The notes: generated by a model not told the origin, from the sequence alone. A stretch of 64,000 nucleotides of DNA from Oscillospiraceae bacterium (GCA_015065085.1 SVQW01000013.1:1-64000); one strand, 5' to 3'. Numbered from the stretch's first letter, positions 1-9,015 are shown. Translations and numbers: made by a program.

Positions 1-129
1 AAATAGAAAGAGAGCGAACTGAACAGGTCAATTCGCTCTCAAATCTACCGAAATATGGGCTTTTTCCGCTATATTTAGCTGAGTGTTGAGGACTTTGAGG
101 TGTAGGTATCATCAATTTACTTATGTTTT

Positions 130-328
130 CGTAAACGACCCGACTCGCGGATATGGGATATTTATTGAAAACATGCTCTCCGAGGCAGGGAAAATTAAAT
201 AGCAGGAATCATATATAAAAGAGTACGGTGCTATGTTACGCAAAAAACACGGCGAAGAAACAGCTATAAGGTCGGCTTATGGAATTTTTATTGAAAATAT
301 GTTAGCTAAGCTACAAAAAGCCCAATAA
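130..328 (+). pseudogene. two decayed coding tails sharing the motif YGIFIENML
   Basis: Two short reading frames end in nearly the same peptide. The first (131-202) ends NDPTRGYGIFIENMLSEA and a TAG stop, with no start seen. The second (ATG at 233, TAA at 326-328, 31 residues) ends RSAYGIFIENMLAKLQKAQ. Both look like C-terminal remnants of one repeated or duplicated gene. Neither has a good ribosome binding site. I do not recognise the family. The region may instead be chance coding-like sequence, but the shared nine-residue motif argues for common descent. Confidence 0.35.
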
Positions 329-364
329 TCCCCTGCTTATATTTGTACAGGCAGGGAATACAAG

Positions 365-410
365 AAATGCACCGTTTTTCAATAAAAAGTTGAAAACGGT
401 GCATTTTGTT
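365..410 (+). terminator. terminator-like hairpin
   Basis: A stem of about 17 bp with one bulge (AAATGCACCGTTTTTCAA against TTGAAAACGGTGCATTT, loop TAAAAAG) is followed by TTGTTTT on the plus strand. It could close the decayed plus-strand unit. The A-rich left flank could also let it serve the minus-strand regulator gene that ends at 489. Confidence 0.55.
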
Positions 411-488
411 TTGAGAAAAGCCCGGTGTAAATTTACATATCTGTGTTCTTCCGAATAATGAAATTAAAAAGTGGAGAATCTTACAGAA

Positions 489-1331
489 TCACTCTGTAAA
501 TTGGTATTTCCTTCGGTATGCCCGTGGGGTTATGCCGTAGGCTCCCTTGAATACACGAATAAAATAATTGGTGTCAGGAATACCGACCTCATATGCGACA
601 TGCGATATCGGAGCTGTGGTGGTCTCAAGCTTTCTGGCGGCTAACTCCAGCCGTTCTTTTTTTATATGCTCCATTATACCTGTGCCAAATTCGCTCACCG
701 ATATCTTATAAAGCTTGGAACGTGATATAAAAAATTTGTGGCAGAGAAGCTCCGATGAAAGCTCTTCGGAAAGGTGGGCATTTATATAGTCCCGAAGCTG
801 TGCGGCAAGAATGTCGGGCATTTGTTTAATTATTTCGCTTGTATAAAGGTAACCTGCGCACATTGACATTATCTCAAGTGCCGACGAGAGATATTCGGGT
901 GTTGCACGCTTTATTGCCGCAAGTTTATCAAGGAAATTTGTTTTGTCAAAGCCGAAATCCTCGGCGGCTTGAACAGCCCAATCATATGCTGCTTTTTCGT
1001 CCTCGCCGCAAAGCACCTGCCCGAAAAGCAAATATCCGATGATAACACCGTTGGCGATTATAGGCGCGATGGCTTCGGTTATGTGCATATGGCATTTGTA
1101 GATGTACGGACGGCGTGTGGCATCACACACATCAAATCCCGTATTGTCGCAGCCAAGGCAACGCTTTTTAAGCGCCGGGGCGCAACGCACAACAGTGCAG
1201 TATGGCTCGAATGTTTCCGGATATGTGGTGATAATACGTCGTTCGCTGTCATACATAACGATCTTGATGCCTGTAACGTTGTAAAAATGTTCGAGAGCTT
1301 TGTTAAGCTCGTTTTTTGATACCGAAAGCAT
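489..1331 (-). CDS. PocR-domain AraC-family transcriptional regulator
   Basis: A regulator of about 280 residues. Residues about 5-150 resemble the PocR ligand-binding domain and carry a cysteine cluster (CTVVRCAPALKKRCLGCD). Residues about 185-280 form a double helix-turn-helix of AraC type, with the usual C-terminal signature ending near YGITPRAYRRKYQF. I chose the ATG at 1331 because GGAGGTGG sits 5 nt upstream; an in-frame start ten codons earlier would fall inside the promoter. It is divergent from the cupin/GHL6 pair, which it probably controls in response to a small sugar-like ligand (inference). PocR domains are known as sensory domains; the ligand here is unknown. Confidence 0.85.
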   Translation of the reverse strand: MLSVSKNELNKALEHFYNVTGIKIVMYDSERRIITTYPETFEPYCTVVRCAPALKKRCLGCDNTGFDVCDATRRPYIYKCHMHITEAIAPIIANGVIIGYLLFGQVLCGEDEKAAYDWAVQAAEDFGFDKTNFLDKLAAIKRATPEYLSSALEIMSMCAGYLYTSEIIKQMPDILAAQLRDYINAHLSEELSSELLCHKFFISRSKLYKISVSEFGTGIMEHIKKERLELAARKLETTTAPISHVAYEVGIPDTNYFIRVFKGAYGITPRAYRRKYQFTE

Positions 1332-1349
1332 TGCTCCACCTCCGAATTT

Positions 1350-1378
1350 ATTGTAACACACATCAAGCTGTTAGTCAA
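1350..1378 (-). promoter_or_regulatory. promoter of the PocR/AraC regulator
   Basis: On the minus strand, TTGACT (1378-1373) and TACAAT (1355-1350) are separated by 17 bp. The predicted transcription start falls near 1343, right at the GGAGG, so the leader would be only about a dozen bases. Confidence 0.6.
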
Positions 1379-1385
1379 TATGTAA

Positions 1386-1418
1386 ACACAAAAATGCTAT
1401 TTTATAAAGCGTTTGTGT
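1386..1418. promoter_or_regulatory. candidate operator between divergent promoters
   Basis: An inverted repeat, ACACAAA (1386-1392) and TTTGTGT (1412-1418), has further GC matches inside. It lies between the two divergent promoters, where an AraC-type protein could act on both. The assignment to this regulator is inference. Confidence 0.4.
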
Positions 1419-1420
1419 CT

Positions 1421-1449
1421 TTTACTTCGGATAATACATGTGATACAAT
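1421..1449 (+). promoter_or_regulatory. promoter of the cupin/GHL6 unit
   Basis: A weak -35 TTTACT (1421-1426), a 17-bp spacer and -10 TACAAT (1444-1449). A poor -35 beside an inverted repeat fits activator-dependent transcription. Confidence 0.5.
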
Positions 1450-1482
1450 AAGGGCAAGTAAATTATTATGGAGGTAGTTGTT

Positions 1483-2676
1483 ATGACCAATATCAGAAAA
1501 CTTCTCACTGAAGGCGAAGGAGTGCTTCGTCTTGCACCCACATGGGTACCACGTTCATTCTGCCGTCCCGCAAAGCGACTGAAGCTCCATCCCGACGATT
1601 ACTACGCACTCGGTGCGGCTCGCGGCGGCATTGACGAGCGCTGGTTCGCGTCCACAACTCACGCGGATAACGGTCCCGATACTCCCGCGGATGAAGGACT
1701 TTCCTACATCGTTTCAAAAGACGGAAATGAGCGCATTCTCCTTCGTGATGCCGTATCCGAGCTTAAAGGCAAGATCATCGGCGATGAGCTTTGGAACAAG
1801 TACGGCAAATGGCCCATGTTCTCGAAGTTTTTCGACAACCTGGGACCGCTTCCGCATCACATCCATCACCGTGACGGACACGCGGCAAGAGTCGGTGAGG
1901 CAGGCAAACCCGAAATGTACTTCTTCCCCTCGCAGATGAACAATTACGAGGGTGAGTTCGGCTACACCTTCTTCGGTCTGCGCCCCGAAACCACCAAGGA
2001 AAAATTAAAGGAAGCGCTGATGAATTTTACCAAGGGCGACAATCACATTCTCGACCTTTCGCAGGCATATAAGATAACCCTTGACACAGGCTGGGACGTT
2101 CCTCCGGGAGTTCTTCATGCGCCCGCCAGCCTTTGTACCTACGAGCCCCAGTTTGCAAGCGATGTTTATGCTATGTATCAGTCGGTACTTTACGGCGGAC
2201 ACACGGTTTCCGAGGAGCTTTTGTGGAAAAATTGTCCTCCGGAGGAGCGCGGCAATTTCGATTACCTTGTAGATGTGGTGGATTTTGAGAAGAATACCGA
2301 CCCGTATTTTTCCAAGAATCGCTTCATGAAACCCCGCGTTATTACCGATAATGCCGACTACACCGAGGAATGGATATGCTACAAATGCGAGGTAGCATCA
2401 GCAAAAAGACTTACAGTGCATCCGGGCAAGACCGCAGTAATAAAGGATGCGGCGGCATACGGATTTATTCTTGTCGAAGGTCGCGGAAGATTTGGTAATT
2501 GGGATATCGAAACTCCCACACTCATCCGCTACGGCGAGCTTACGAATGACGAGTTCTTCGTTACCGAGAAGGCGGCAAAGGAAGGTATTACAATCACCAA
2601 CACCTCCGATACCGAGCCCCTTGTGATGCTTAAGCATTTTGCGGAAAACCCCGAACTTTGTATAGATGAAGCCTAA
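1483..2676 (+). CDS. cupin-fold protein related to mannose-6-phosphate isomerase
   Basis: About 397 residues. The centre shows a type I phosphomannose-isomerase-like cupin signature (PLPHHIHHRDGH, a likely metal site, then DTGWDVPPGVLHAP). The C-terminal third looks like a second cupin half. It is probably a sugar or sugar-phosphate isomerase, but the substrate is not evident; a separate, more typical ManA is encoded at 9016-9903. The ATG at 1468 overlaps the GGAGG (1470-1474), so the ATG at 1483, 8 nt behind that site, is the better start. It shares a direction and probably a transcript with the glycosidase 118 bp downstream, which suggests it handles the sugar released. Confidence 0.7.
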   Translation: MTNIRKLLTEGEGVLRLAPTWVPRSFCRPAKRLKLHPDDYYALGAARGGIDERWFASTTHADNGPDTPADEGLSYIVSKDGNERILLRDAVSELKGKIIGDELWNKYGKWPMFSKFFDNLGPLPHHIHHRDGHAARVGEAGKPEMYFFPSQMNNYEGEFGYTFFGLRPETTKEKLKEALMNFTKGDNHILDLSQAYKITLDTGWDVPPGVLHAPASLCTYEPQFASDVYAMYQSVLYGGHTVSEELLWKNCPPEERGNFDYLVDVVDFEKNTDPYFSKNRFMKPRVITDNADYTEEWICYKCEVASAKRLTVHPGKTAVIKDAAAYGFILVEGRGRFGNWDIETPTLIRYGELTNDEFFVTEKAAKEGITITNTSDTEPLVMLKHFAENPELCIDEA

Positions 2677-2697
2677 AATAAATTCGGGCAAATTTTT

Positions 2698-2742
2698 GTG
2701 GTTTATATTTCACCATGCAAAAGGTTTTAATGCGTAAACCAC
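2698..2742 (+). other. inverted repeat between cupin and glycosidase genes
   Basis: Arms GTGGTTTA (2698-2705) and TAAACCAC (2735-2742) enclose a 29-nt loop. With no U-tract it is not a standard terminator. It may modulate read-through or mRNA stability between the two genes. Confidence 0.3.
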
Positions 2743-2794
2743 CCACAATTTCTAAGAAAGGGAGCTTTTGATTTGCAAAAGTAAATACTGAATT

Positions 2795-4819
2795 ATGTGG
2801 TATAAAAACTGTTACAGACGCAATCTCGTTGATATGCATATCGAGGATTGGGACGAAAGATTTCTTAGTCAGTTCGATCCCGAAGATTACGTCAGAAATC
2901 TGAAAACCGCTCATATTCAAGCGGCAATGCTGTATTTCCACTCTCACGCAGGACACTGCTACTTCCCCACAAAGGTGGGTCATATGCACTCCGCGTTCAA
3001 GGGACGCGAGGATATGATGAAGCGGGTAGTTGATCTCTGTCATGCCGAGGGCATCAAGGTCATCGGTTACTACAGCCTTATCTTCAACACATACGAGGAG
3101 GATAATCACCCGGAATGGCGTATGATCCAGCACCATAGCGGCAAGTCCATCCATGAGGAAGGAAGCAGGTATGGTCTTTGCTGTCCTAACAACCCTGAGT
3201 ATTTAGAGTTCGTCAAAGCACAAATAAAGGAAATGGCGGAATATTTCACAGTTGACGGAATGTTCTACGATATGCTGTTTTATTCTTATGTATGCGACTG
3301 CGATGCCTGCCGTGCGAAATACAAGGAACAATCCGGCAAGGAGCTGCCAAACGGCCAGGTTCCGGCATTGGATTGGAATTCACCCGTGTGGATGGAATTT
3401 CATCGTATGCGTGTCAGATGGATGGGCGAATTTGCCCACACTATCACCGAATACACCAAAGAATTAATGCCCGGCGTAACGGTAGAGCATAACTGCGCAG
3501 CTGCTATTTCAATGCCTGCAGCCAACTGCAACACCGAGCTTGTGGTACAGGAATGTGACTACGTCGGCGGTGATTTGTCCGGTGATAATTACTATCACTC
3601 ATTTGCGGCGAAATATTACTATACCGCCACCCCAAATCAGCCGTTTGAGTATATGGTCAGCAGATGCGATAAATCTCTTAAGGCTCACACAAATTCCAAG
3701 GCAGTAGAGCAGCTTATCCACGAAACACTGTTGCCCACCGCTCATCACGGAGCTTCCTTAATCATCGATGCGATAGATCCCGTAGGTACGCTGAACAAAA
3801 AAGGTTTTGAGCTTGTGGGACGTGTGTTTGAGCACCAGATGCCTTACGAAAAATATTTTTCGGGTGATCTTTTGGCTGAGGTCGGTGTATATTACAGCGA
3901 GCGTGGAAACTACAATAAGTTGGATCAGGATTTCGATCCAAAGTCGGCATCGGTCAACATTATGCGCAATCTTATTGAGTCAAACGTGCCTGCAGGCGTT
4001 GTTACAAATCACACAACACACAAACTTGACGGCTATAAGGCAGTGCTTGCTCCGTGTATCACCGAAATATCGGACAAAAACCGTGAGCATCTGAAGGCCT
4101 TTGTCGAAAACGGCGGTGTGCTCTATATTTCTGGTGCGCAGGACGAAGAGCTTCTTGAAATGCTTCTTGGCGCAAAGCTTAAGGGCTATACCGAGCATAA
4201 CTTCACATATCTGGCACCTACCAATGCAGGAAAGGCATACTTCGGCGATTTTGACGAAAAGTATCCGTTCCCCATCCAAGCAAGGCTGCCAATACTCGAG
4301 GTTTCGGACGTTGAGGTACTTGCCACGGTAACACTTCCGTTTACAAACCCCAATGAGCGCAGATTTGCGTCCATCCATTCAAACCCTCCGGGTATCGCTA
4401 CCGATATGCCCGGTTTAATCCGCAAAAAGCTGGGTAAAGGTACAGTTGTTTGGTCTGCGGCAGTAATTGAATGTGATGACCGCCGTGCTCACAGACGTCT
4501 GCTTCGTAATTTACTTGACGGCGCTATCGGATATGAAACATTGACAGTTCGTTCCGATGCACCGCGTCAGGTAGAGCTTGTAACCTTCAAACGTGAAAAC
4601 GATATACTCATAAGCACCATTGACCTTATGTGTACCGATGAGCTGCTTCCCGTACGCAGTTTCGGTATTGATGTACGTTGTGACAAGCCTCGTCGTGTGG
4701 TAAAGCTTGGCGGCAAGGATTCTGTCGATACCGAGATACCCTTCGAATACCGCGAGGGTAGAGTGTACTTTAAGGTGGACGAGCTTGTTATGTTTGATAT
4801 GTTTATGATCGAATTTTGA
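2795..4819 (+). CDS. GHL6/GH151-like glycoside hydrolase with trimerisation-like domain
   Basis: A 674-residue protein with no signal peptide, so probably cytoplasmic. Residues about 10-330 look like the GHL6-type TIM barrel, with DGMFYDMLFYSYVC near residue 155 and the family's cysteine motif CDCDACRAKY just after. The middle part (about 360-560) resembles a beta-galactosidase trimerisation (glutamine-amidotransferase-like) domain, followed by a beta-sandwich tail. GH151 members of this layout have been described as alpha-L-fucosidases; assigning that activity here is inference. The start has no close Shine-Dalgarno: a GGGAG lies about 30 nt upstream. An in-frame TGA at 2789 rules out earlier starts, and residue 14 (MHIEDWD) is an alternative. 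Confidence 0.7.
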   Translation: MWYKNCYRRNLVDMHIEDWDERFLSQFDPEDYVRNLKTAHIQAAMLYFHSHAGHCYFPTKVGHMHSAFKGREDMMKRVVDLCHAEGIKVIGYYSLIFNTYEEDNHPEWRMIQHHSGKSIHEEGSRYGLCCPNNPEYLEFVKAQIKEMAEYFTVDGMFYDMLFYSYVCDCDACRAKYKEQSGKELPNGQVPALDWNSPVWMEFHRMRVRWMGEFAHTITEYTKELMPGVTVEHNCAAAISMPAANCNTELVVQECDYVGGDLSGDNYYHSFAAKYYYTATPNQPFEYMVSRCDKSLKAHTNSKAVEQLIHETLLPTAHHGASLIIDAIDPVGTLNKKGFELVGRVFEHQMPYEKYFSGDLLAEVGVYYSERGNYNKLDQDFDPKSASVNIMRNLIESNVPAGVVTNHTTHKLDGYKAVLAPCITEISDKNREHLKAFVENGGVLYISGAQDEELLEMLLGAKLKGYTEHNFTYLAPTNAGKAYFGDFDEKYPFPIQARLPILEVSDVEVLATVTLPFTNPNERRFASIHSNPPGIATDMPGLIRKKLGKGTVVWSAAVIECDDRRAHRRLLRNLLDGAIGYETLTVRSDAPRQVELVTFKRENDILISTIDLMCTDELLPVRSFGIDVRCDKPRRVVKLGGKDSVDTEIPFEYREGRVYFKVDELVMFDMFMIEF

Positions 4820-4899
4820 TGTATCAGTATTGACAAGTCGATTTAACCATGCTATTTTAAGTGTAAAAAAACGCTGAAAATATCCCCCCGTTTCACTGA

Positions 4900-4920
4900 T
4901 GTGACCCCAAAAAGTTAGAC
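4900..4920 (+). mobile_element. possible solo IS3-family terminal inverted repeat
   Basis: The 21 bases starting TGTGACCCCAAAAAG match, from memory, the outer end of many IS3-family elements. No matching opposite end and no transposase were seen in this window, so it would be a relic or solo end. Confidence 0.3.
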
Positions 4921-4926
4921 TTTTAA

Positions 4927-4961
4927 TAGTGTAGTAGTTTTATGACTGCTACACTATTTTT
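4927..4961 (+). terminator. terminator after the glycosidase gene
   Basis: An 11-bp stem with one G-T pair (TAGTGTAGTAG at 4927-4937, CTGCTACACTA at 4946-4956), an 8-nt loop and a following TTTTT tract. Confidence 0.65.
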
Positions 4962-4986
4962 GTATACCGAAAATCCTTTTCACACG

Positions 4987-5014
4987 AAAAAAGCACTTGC
5001 TTTCGCAAGTGCTT
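4987..5014 (-). terminator. terminator of tRNA-Gln
   Basis: A perfect 10-bp stem AAGCACTTGC/GCAAGTGCTT (4991-5000 and 5005-5014) with a TTTC loop (GAAA on the minus strand) and a T-run on the minus strand. Confidence 0.8.
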
Positions 5015-5021
5015 TTCTGAG

Positions 5022-5092
5022 CTGCGGGAGAAGGATTTGAACCCTCACAAACAGAGTCAGAGTCTGTCGTGCTGCCATTACACAATCCCGCA
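5022..5092 (-). tRNA. tRNA-Gln (anticodon CUG)
   Basis: Cloverleaf read by hand on the minus strand. The 7-bp acceptor stem is TGCGGGA (5092-5086) with TCCCGCA (5029-5023), discriminator G at 5022, no encoded CCA. The anticodon stem is ACAGA/TCTGT around loop CTCTGAC, giving anticodon CTG (plus-strand 5058-5060). The T-arm is GAGGG-TTCAAAT-CCTTC. The gene is monocistronic with its own promoter and terminator. A glutaminyl-tRNA synthetase is encoded at 47831-49477. Confidence 0.93.
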
Positions 5093-5100
5093 ATGTTTTC

Positions 5101-5138
5101 GACTTGATTATTATATCACAATCAAGTCGGTTTGTCAA
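5101..5138 (-). promoter_or_regulatory. tRNA-Gln promoter with overlapping palindrome
   Basis: Minus strand TTGACA (5138-5133), 17-bp spacer, TATAAT (5115-5110), a full consensus promoter. A 9-bp inverted repeat, GACTTGATT (5101-5109) and AATCAAGTC (5120-5128), encloses the -10 box. Confidence 0.75.
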
Positions 5139-5172
5139 TAGTTTTTTTGAAAAAAATGTGTGTTTTTGAAAA

Positions 5173-5886
5173 TTATTTTCGTATACCCGCAATTCTTTCC
5201 AGATGCTCCATTGTTTTGGCATCCGGCTCGGCAAGATGTCCGAACGGAAAAACGATATTCATTTTATCGTACTTTACCTGACAAATCTTTCTAAAAGGCA
5301 AAAGCTCGATTTTGTCAACGCATTTATGAGCGTCGGCAATTTTTTTCAGCCTCAGAATATTTTCTTCATTATCCGTAACGGTAGGAATAACAACCTGCCT
5401 GAGTGTGGTGGGAATGGAGCTTTGCTCAAGGTAAGTGAGAAAATCCAGCACCCTATGCATTTCACAGCCCGTGTTGTTGCGGTACAAATCACCGTCTGTA
5501 TATTTTATATCCAGAAGTACACGATCGCATACATCAAGAAGCGATTTTATTTTGTCGTCCAGCACGCTTCCTGCCGTATCAATACAGGTGTTCACACCTG
5601 CCTCACGGCACAGCAAAAACAGCTCACGTGCAAACTGTGCCTGCAGAAGCGGTTCTCCGCCCGACAGTGTGATACCGCCTTTTTTTCCGAAGTAAACACG
5701 GAAATTCAGCATTTTTTCGAAAATTTCCTGCGGAGTATATTCATCTCCGCCATCATGAGACCAGGTGTCGGGGTTATGACAGCATTTACAACGCATATCA
5801 CAGCCCTGCATAAACACTACATATCTTACTCCCGGTCCGTCCAGAGTTCCCAGGCTCTGAATGGAATGAACCTTACCCTTTATCAT
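5173..5886 (-). CDS. pflA: pyruvate formate-lyase activating enzyme
   Basis: A radical SAM enzyme of 237 residues that puts the glycyl radical on PflB. The cluster motif CxxxCxxC is at Cys29, Cys33 and Cys36 (GCDMRCKCC), followed by the SAM-binding LSGGEPLLQ near residue 78. Length matches the family. Its ATG overlaps the pflB stop by 4 bases (ATGA, 5883-5886), so the two are translationally coupled. Confidence 0.95.
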   Translation of the reverse strand: MIKGKVHSIQSLGTLDGPGVRYVVFMQGCDMRCKCCHNPDTWSHDGGDEYTPQEIFEKMLNFRVYFGKKGGITLSGGEPLLQAQFARELFLLCREAGVNTCIDTAGSVLDDKIKSLLDVCDRVLLDIKYTDGDLYRNNTGCEMHRVLDFLTYLEQSSIPTTLRQVVIPTVTDNEENILRLKKIADAHKCVDKIELLPFRKICQVKYDKMNIVFPFGHLAEPDAKTMEHLERIAGIRK

Positions 5887-8114
5887 ATGCTTTCGTGGAA
5901 GGTACGGCTGATAACCTCACGTTGCTGCTCGCGTGAGAGCTTGTTGAAGTTAACAGCGTAGCCCGAAACACGGATGGTAAGATTCGGGTAAAGCTCAGGC
6001 TCCTCATACGCTTTCATGAGTGTTTCACGATTAAGAACGTTTACGTTTATGTGGTGCGCCTTTTTTGCAAAATATCCGTCCAGAATGGAAACAAGATTTT
6101 CTATGCGCTCTTCCTCAGTTCTGCCCAATGCCTGGGGAGTAACCGAGAAGGTGTTGGAAATTCCGTCACGGCAGTCGTCATAGCTGATTTTGGCAATAGA
6201 GTTAAGTGACGCAAGTGCACCGTTTTCCTCGCGGTTGTGCATGGGATTTGCACCGGGTGCAAATGGTGCGCCCGCCTTACGTCCGTCGGGAGTAGCACCT
6301 GTATTCTTGCCGTACATAACGTTAGAGGTAATGGTGAGTACGGAAAGAGTGTGTATCGCACTGCGATAGGTGCCTGTTTTTCGAAGCTCGGTAATGACCT
6401 TGTGCGCCATATCCTTGGCAATAACGTCAACGCGGTCGTCATCGTTTCCGTACTTGGGGAAGCTTCCGTTTGTTTCAAAATCAACAATGAAGCCGTTTTC
6501 GTCCTTTACGGGATGAACATTGGCAAACTTAATTGCACTCAAAGAGTCGGCAACCACAGAAAGTCCCGCAATTCCGAACGCCATGAAGCGCTCCACATCG
6601 GTATCATGAAGTGCCATCTGGGTTCTTTCGTAGGCGTATTTATCATGCATGAAGTGTATAACATTCATTGTGTTTACATAAAGGTGGCTGAGCCATGCAA
6701 TATATATGTCAAAGCGCTCCATAACAGCGGAGTATTCAAGCTTTTCCACATCCATTACCGGCATCTGAGGTCCTATATGCATATTGCTGGTGGTGTCATA
6801 ACCGCCGTTAATGGCGATAAGAAGCAGCTTTGCAAGGTTGCAACGCGCACCGAAGAACTGCATCTGCTTACCCAGCTTCATTGCAGAAACACAGCATGCA
6901 ATGGCATAATCATCGCCGTAAATGGGGCGCATTAAGTCATCGTTCTCGTACTGGATGGAGTCGGTATCGGCAGAAACCTTGGCGCAGTAATTCTTAAAGC
7001 CCTCGGGCAGCTGAGTAGACCACAGAATTGTAAGGTTAGGCTCGGGAGAGGAGCCGAGAGTATAAAGAGTGTGAAGCATACGGAAGCAGTTCTTGGTTAC
7101 AAGGGTTCTGCCGTCCTCGCCCATACCACCCACTGCCTCGGTTATCCACATGGGGTCGCCGCCGAACAGCTCGTTATACTCGGGCGTTCTGAGATGACGC
7201 GCAATACGCAGCTTGAGAACGAAATCGTCCATAAGCTCCTGTGCTCCCTCTTCGGTGAGAGTGCCGTTTTCAATATCGCGCTCTATATAAATGTCAAAGA
7301 ATGTGCTTACTCTGCCCAGAGACATGGCGGCGCCGTTCTGTTCCTTGATTGCCGCAAGATATGCGAAATATGTCCACTGGATAGCCTCGCGTGCATTCTT
7401 TGCAGGCTCGCTTATGTCGTAGCCGTACATCGCCGCCATTTCCTTCATGAGACCCAGGAAGGAAATCTGCTTGTAAAGCTCTTCATCCAGTCTTATTTTA
7501 ACACTGTCAAATGAGCCGTCGGAAAGCTTGCTCTTATCTTTCTTTTTCTCCTCAATAAGACGGTCAACACCGTAAAGTGCAACACGGCGGTAGTCGCCTA
7601 TGATACGTCCTCTGCCGTAAGCATCGGGAAGACCTGTTATTACATGGCACTTACGCGCCTGACGCATTTCATCCGTATATGCACGGAAAACGCCCTCATT
7701 ATGAGTTGTACGGTAACGGAATTCCTCCTCTACCTTACTGCTCAGCTTATAGCCGTATGCCTCGCACGCCTGACGTACCATTCTCATACCGCCGAATGGG
7801 TTGACACCTCTTTTGAGAGGGCGGTTGGTCTGCATACCTACAATAAGCTCGTTTTCTTTGTCTATATATCCGGGGGAATAGCTGGTAAGAGAGGATACGG
7901 TAGCAGTATCTATATCCAGAACTCCGCCGTACTGACGTTCAAGTGTGAAAAGAGACTCCACCTTTTTGCGAATGCCCTCGGTACGAGGTGTAGCATTTGC
8001 CAAAAAGCCGTGGTCGCCTTTATATTCTTTATAGTTAAGCTGAATGAAGTCGCGTACATTAATTTCATCCTGCCAAACGCCTTTTTTAAATCCGTCCCAA
8101 TTCTTATGTTCCAT
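5883..8114 (-). CDS. pflB: formate C-acetyltransferase (pyruvate formate-lyase)
   Basis: About 743 residues. It converts pyruvate and CoA to acetyl-CoA and formate under anoxia. The active-site cysteine pair lies in AIACCVSAM near residue 406, and the glycyl-radical motif RVSGYAV has its glycine at about 718, 25 residues before the end. The adjacent cysteines and the partner PflA separate it from diol dehydratase and choline lyase relatives. The ATG at 8114 has AGGAGG 7 nt upstream; the longer in-frame opening is not needed. It marks a fermentative anaerobe. Confidence 0.96.
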   Translation of the reverse strand: MEHKNWDGFKKGVWQDEINVRDFIQLNYKEYKGDHGFLANATPRTEGIRKKVESLFTLERQYGGVLDIDTATVSSLTSYSPGYIDKENELIVGMQTNRPLKRGVNPFGGMRMVRQACEAYGYKLSSKVEEEFRYRTTHNEGVFRAYTDEMRQARKCHVITGLPDAYGRGRIIGDYRRVALYGVDRLIEEKKKDKSKLSDGSFDSVKIRLDEELYKQISFLGLMKEMAAMYGYDISEPAKNAREAIQWTYFAYLAAIKEQNGAAMSLGRVSTFFDIYIERDIENGTLTEEGAQELMDDFVLKLRIARHLRTPEYNELFGGDPMWITEAVGGMGEDGRTLVTKNCFRMLHTLYTLGSSPEPNLTILWSTQLPEGFKNYCAKVSADTDSIQYENDDLMRPIYGDDYAIACCVSAMKLGKQMQFFGARCNLAKLLLIAINGGYDTTSNMHIGPQMPVMDVEKLEYSAVMERFDIYIAWLSHLYVNTMNVIHFMHDKYAYERTQMALHDTDVERFMAFGIAGLSVVADSLSAIKFANVHPVKDENGFIVDFETNGSFPKYGNDDDRVDVIAKDMAHKVITELRKTGTYRSAIHTLSVLTITSNVMYGKNTGATPDGRKAGAPFAPGANPMHNREENGALASLNSIAKISYDDCRDGISNTFSVTPQALGRTEEERIENLVSILDGYFAKKAHHINVNVLNRETLMKAYEEPELYPNLTIRVSGYAVNFNKLSREQQREVISRTFHESI

Positions 8115-8213
8115 AGCCGTTCCTCCTGTATTTCTATTATTCGCGGGCACTTCAATAATGTGCTGTATATCCGACAGACCGCCCGAAACTCACTTAAAAT
8201 CCGATGATATAAC

Positions 8214-8242
8214 ATTATACTACAAATATTGTATTTTGTCAA
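8214..8242 (-). promoter_or_regulatory. pflBA promoter
   Basis: Minus strand TTGACA (8242-8237), 17-bp spacer, TATAAT (8219-8214): both hexamers are consensus. The leader to the pflB start is about 90 nt. Confidence 0.8.
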
Positions 8243-8248
8243 TCGCAG

Positions 8249-8266
8249 ATGTGAAAAAATTAACAC
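8249..8266. promoter_or_regulatory. Rex-like or Crp/Fnr-like site upstream of pflBA
   Basis: A near-palindrome, ATGTGAAAAAATTAACAC, lies just upstream of the pfl -35 box. It fits a Rex-type TTGTGAA-N4-TTCACAA pattern with a few mismatches, and also TGTGA-N6-TCACA. Position upstream of -35 suits an activator better than a repressor. Which protein binds is unknown. Confidence 0.35.
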
Positions 8267-8354
8267 ACTTTTCATGTCATTTTTAGTGTATATCAGCGGA
8301 ACAATTCCTATCCGTTTTCGTCCTATAATAAAAAGAGAGCTTGAGGTGTAAAAT

Positions 8355-8972
8355 ATGAAAAAGAAGATAAAGAATACTCTGTTGTATACCTTTCTTTTTG
8401 CGCTGATACTGTTTATGCTGGGTGCGGCAGTAAATATATTCATGATGGCATGGGCACAGAAATATATTATCACCCACAATAATCTTGACGCCTTGCCCGA
8501 AGATTTCACGCCCGACTGCATACTGGTTCTCGGAGCAAAGGTTATCGACGACAACACCATGAGTAAAATCCTTTCTGACCGTGTGGATGCGGGGCTTATG
8601 GTTTATGAGCATTATTCCGGAAATGTGCCCCTGCTTCTCAGCGGAGGAGACAAACCGGGGCAGAACGAAATAAACGCCATGTCGGTATATGCGTTTGCCA
8701 AAGGCGCAAAGGAAGATTTGGTACTCACCGACGGCAAAGGGGTGAATACCCGTGCCTCGATGGCAAGAGCAAAAGAAATTTTCAACGCAAAGAAAATGAT
8801 TGTGGTCACACAGGATTTCCACATGGCGCGTTCCTTGTTCCTCGCCCGGAGTATGGGGCTTGAAGCTTACGGTGTAACCTCCGATTTCCGCATGTATTAC
8901 CCGAGAAATTACATACGCGAGTACTTTGCGAGAATAAAGGATATGCTGCTTGTAATGTCAGGAAACATTTAA
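8355..8972 (+). CDS. YdcF/SanA-like DUF218 membrane-anchored protein
   Basis: 205 residues. One N-terminal membrane segment (about 9-31) is followed by a DUF218 domain: ILVLGAKVIDD, then LLLSGGDK and VVTQDFHMARS. SanA/ElyC-type proteins are linked to envelope integrity, but the biochemical role is not firmly known. GAGGTG stands before the ATG. It is transcribed alone, divergent from pflBA, and ends at a strong hairpin. Confidence 0.85.
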   Translation: MKKKIKNTLLYTFLFALILFMLGAAVNIFMMAWAQKYIITHNNLDALPEDFTPDCILVLGAKVIDDNTMSKILSDRVDAGLMVYEHYSGNVPLLLSGGDKPGQNEINAMSVYAFAKGAKEDLVLTDGKGVNTRASMARAKEIFNAKKMIVVTQDFHMARSLFLARSMGLEAYGVTSDFRMYYPRNYIREYFARIKDMLLVMSGNI

Positions 8973-8975
8973 AAA

Positions 8976-9013
8976 AGCTCAGTGCCGGCTTAACGTCGGC
9001 ACTGAGCTTTTTG
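8976..9013. terminator. bidirectional terminator
   Basis: A 12-bp stem AGCTCAGTGCCG/CGGCACTGAGCT with a 9-nt loop, A-run on the left and T-run on the right. It lies between two convergent genes and can serve both. Confidence 0.85.
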
Positions 9014-9015
9014 TT

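Larger units (their letters stand above)
1..488. other. gene-poor stretch at the window edge
   Basis: No intact gene is visible here. The stretch holds a hairpin at 11-40 (arms GAGAGCGAA and TTCGCTCTC), the two decayed coding tails at 130-328, a small CCCTGC/GCAGGG stem near 332-356, and a terminator-like hairpin at 365-410. It looks like the degraded edge of something that lies to the left of the window. Confidence 0.5.

Noticed and set aside
5203..5961. Plus-strand open frame of 252 codons opposite pflA
   Set aside because: Shadow of the pflA gene, no ribosome site.
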